DNA of 5,976 bases, taken from NCBI GenBank assembly GCA_937138275.1, contig CAKZOY010000089.1, forward strand, positions 1-5,976, written 5' to 3'. Position 1 is the first letter of the stretch, and every line of letters starts with the position of its first letter. This document shows, piece after piece, positions 5,694 through 5,976 of this stretch. Source of the DNA: an uncultured Chloroflexota bacterium (GTDB lineage Bacteria; Chloroflexota; Anaerolineae; B4-G1; DUEL01). Under the pieces are notes generated by a model. That model was not told the origin of the DNA and made no database searches. It saw only the letters and a program-made list of their open reading frames with translations. A program made the translations under genes and the position numbers.

Positions 5694-5858
5694 TCATCGT
5701 TCCGGTACTGGGGCATAGGGGCTGATCCGGCGGATTTTTTCAATCAGCCGCTTGCGCGTGGTGGGGTCTTTGGTCTGGGCCAATCGCGCCCGCAGGTGGC
5801 GCAGTTTCCGTTTGCGGTTTCGCCGCCGAATCCGTTCCCGATCGGGTTCGCGTCGCAT
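5694..5858 (-). CDS. Small, highly basic 54-residue protein
   Basis: This short gene has an excellent ribosome binding site and encodes a lysine/arginine-rich protein: 22 of 54 residues are Lys or Arg. Residues 7-28 (RERIRRRNRKRKLRHLRARLAQ) and 33-45 (TTRKRLIEKIRRI) would form two amphipathic basic helices joined by KDP, ending in a Pro-rich tail (SPYAPVPER). I know similar short basic coiled proteins of unknown function in Chloroflexota and Planctomycetes, but I cannot name a family with confidence. RNA or DNA binding is the natural guess from charge. An in-frame start at 5885 would add nine residues but lies upstream of the ribosome binding site. It is the first gene of the minus-strand operon, and its stop lies 24 bases before the tldE-like start. 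Confidence 0.7.
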   Translation of the reverse strand: MRREPDRERIRRRNRKRKLRHLRARLAQTKDPTTRKRLIEKIRRISPYAPVPER

Positions 5859-5862
5859 CCTC

Positions 5863-5871
5863 TCACCTCCT
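5863..5871 (-). promoter_or_regulatory. Full-consensus Shine-Dalgarno of the small basic gene
   Basis: AGGAGGTGA on the minus strand matches the anti-Shine-Dalgarno over nine bases. Its AGGAGG core ends seven bases before the ATG at 5858. This is the strongest ribosome binding site in the window, suggests high translation of the small protein, and fixes its start. Confidence 0.85.
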
Positions 5872-5878
5872 GAAGCGG

Positions 5879-5923
5879 ATTGCAAATTGCAGATTGCAAA
5901 TTGCAGATTGCAAATTGCAGATT
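5879..5923. repeat. 14-bp tandem repeat, 3.2 copies
   Basis: The unit ATTGCAAATTGCAG occurs three times in perfect register at 5879-5892, 5893-5906 and 5907-5920, followed by a partial ATT. Each unit is two heptamers, ATTGCAA and ATTGCAG, so it is also a 7-bp repeat with alternating last base. It lies in the leader of the minus-strand operon, about 8 bases upstream of the Shine-Dalgarno. Similar heptamer arrays are, to my recollection, common in intergenic DNA of Chloroflexota. It is too short-period and lacks spacers, so it is not CRISPR. Confidence 0.9.
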
Positions 5924-5976
5924 ATGGAAAAGCGTGCGTCGGCCGTTATGCATTTTCCAGAGATAGATCAAAGATC

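Larger units (their letters stand above)
5859..5976 (-). other. Leader region of the minus-strand operon
   Basis: This is the 118 bases upstream of the first minus-strand gene, up to the window edge. It contains the tandem repeat at 5879-5923 and the Shine-Dalgarno at 5863-5871. On the minus strand, CATAAT (5926-5921) is a near -10 hexamer directly before the repeat, but no good -35 is found at normal spacing. A promoter in or just beyond this segment is expected from the layout rather than seen. Confidence 0.4.

Noticed and set aside
5178..5873. Plus-strand 231-residue frame
   Set aside because: It is antisense to the tldE-like gene and the small basic gene, both of which have good ribosome binding sites.
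5879..5923. Possible CRISPR array
   Set aside because: The period is 14 bp with no spacers and no variable sequence between units, so it is a simple tandem repeat.

Overview
This window is GC-rich bacterial DNA. It carries seven genes in two convergent blocks, with an AT/GC-contrasted intergenic region at the left edge. The likely source is a thermophilic member of the Chloroflexota or a similar lineage. The grounds are a complete TtuA-type tRNA thiolase (a thermophile-associated enzyme), a small cytoplasmic sulfite-oxidase-like molybdoprotein, a lipoprotein with a monoderm-style proline-rich linker, and ATTGCAA/ATTGCAG heptamer repeats beside CCCCTC/GGGGAG hairpin blocks of a kind I associate with Chloroflexota. 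That assignment is inference; no rRNA or other taxonomic marker is present.

Left edge (1-421): no gene. An AT-rich start is followed by a block of three or more adjacent GC-rich hairpins (about 85-268), then an AT-richer leader with a good ribosome binding site. Plus-strand block (422-2270): a 188-residue sulfite-oxidase-like Mo-cofactor protein overlaps by 11 bases a 430-residue lipoprotein of the extracellular solute-binding class. No permease or ATPase gene is visible. The block ends at a perfect 19-bp hairpin (2281-2321) in the convergent gap.

Minus-strand block, transcribed right to left from about 5858 to 2360: a 54-residue very basic protein with a full-consensus Shine-Dalgarno; a TldE/PmbA-like protein lacking the HExxxH metal site of TldD; a 139-residue unrecognised, probably helical protein; a 187-residue protein with two membrane helices and a cytoplasmic domain that may be PH-like; and TtuA. 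Gaps are 24, 13, 7 and 29 bases, so the five genes look like one operon. Its leader (5859-5976) contains 3.2 copies of a 14-bp tandem repeat.

I see no mobile element, CRISPR array, tRNA or rRNA. The window is mostly ordinary housekeeping and accessory content. The parts most worth a second look are the hairpin block, the unexplained small genes of the minus operon, TldE without a visible TldD, and the coupling of a molybdoprotein with an orphan binding protein. Several gene starts were moved inward from the longest reading frame because a clear ribosome binding site supports an internal start.
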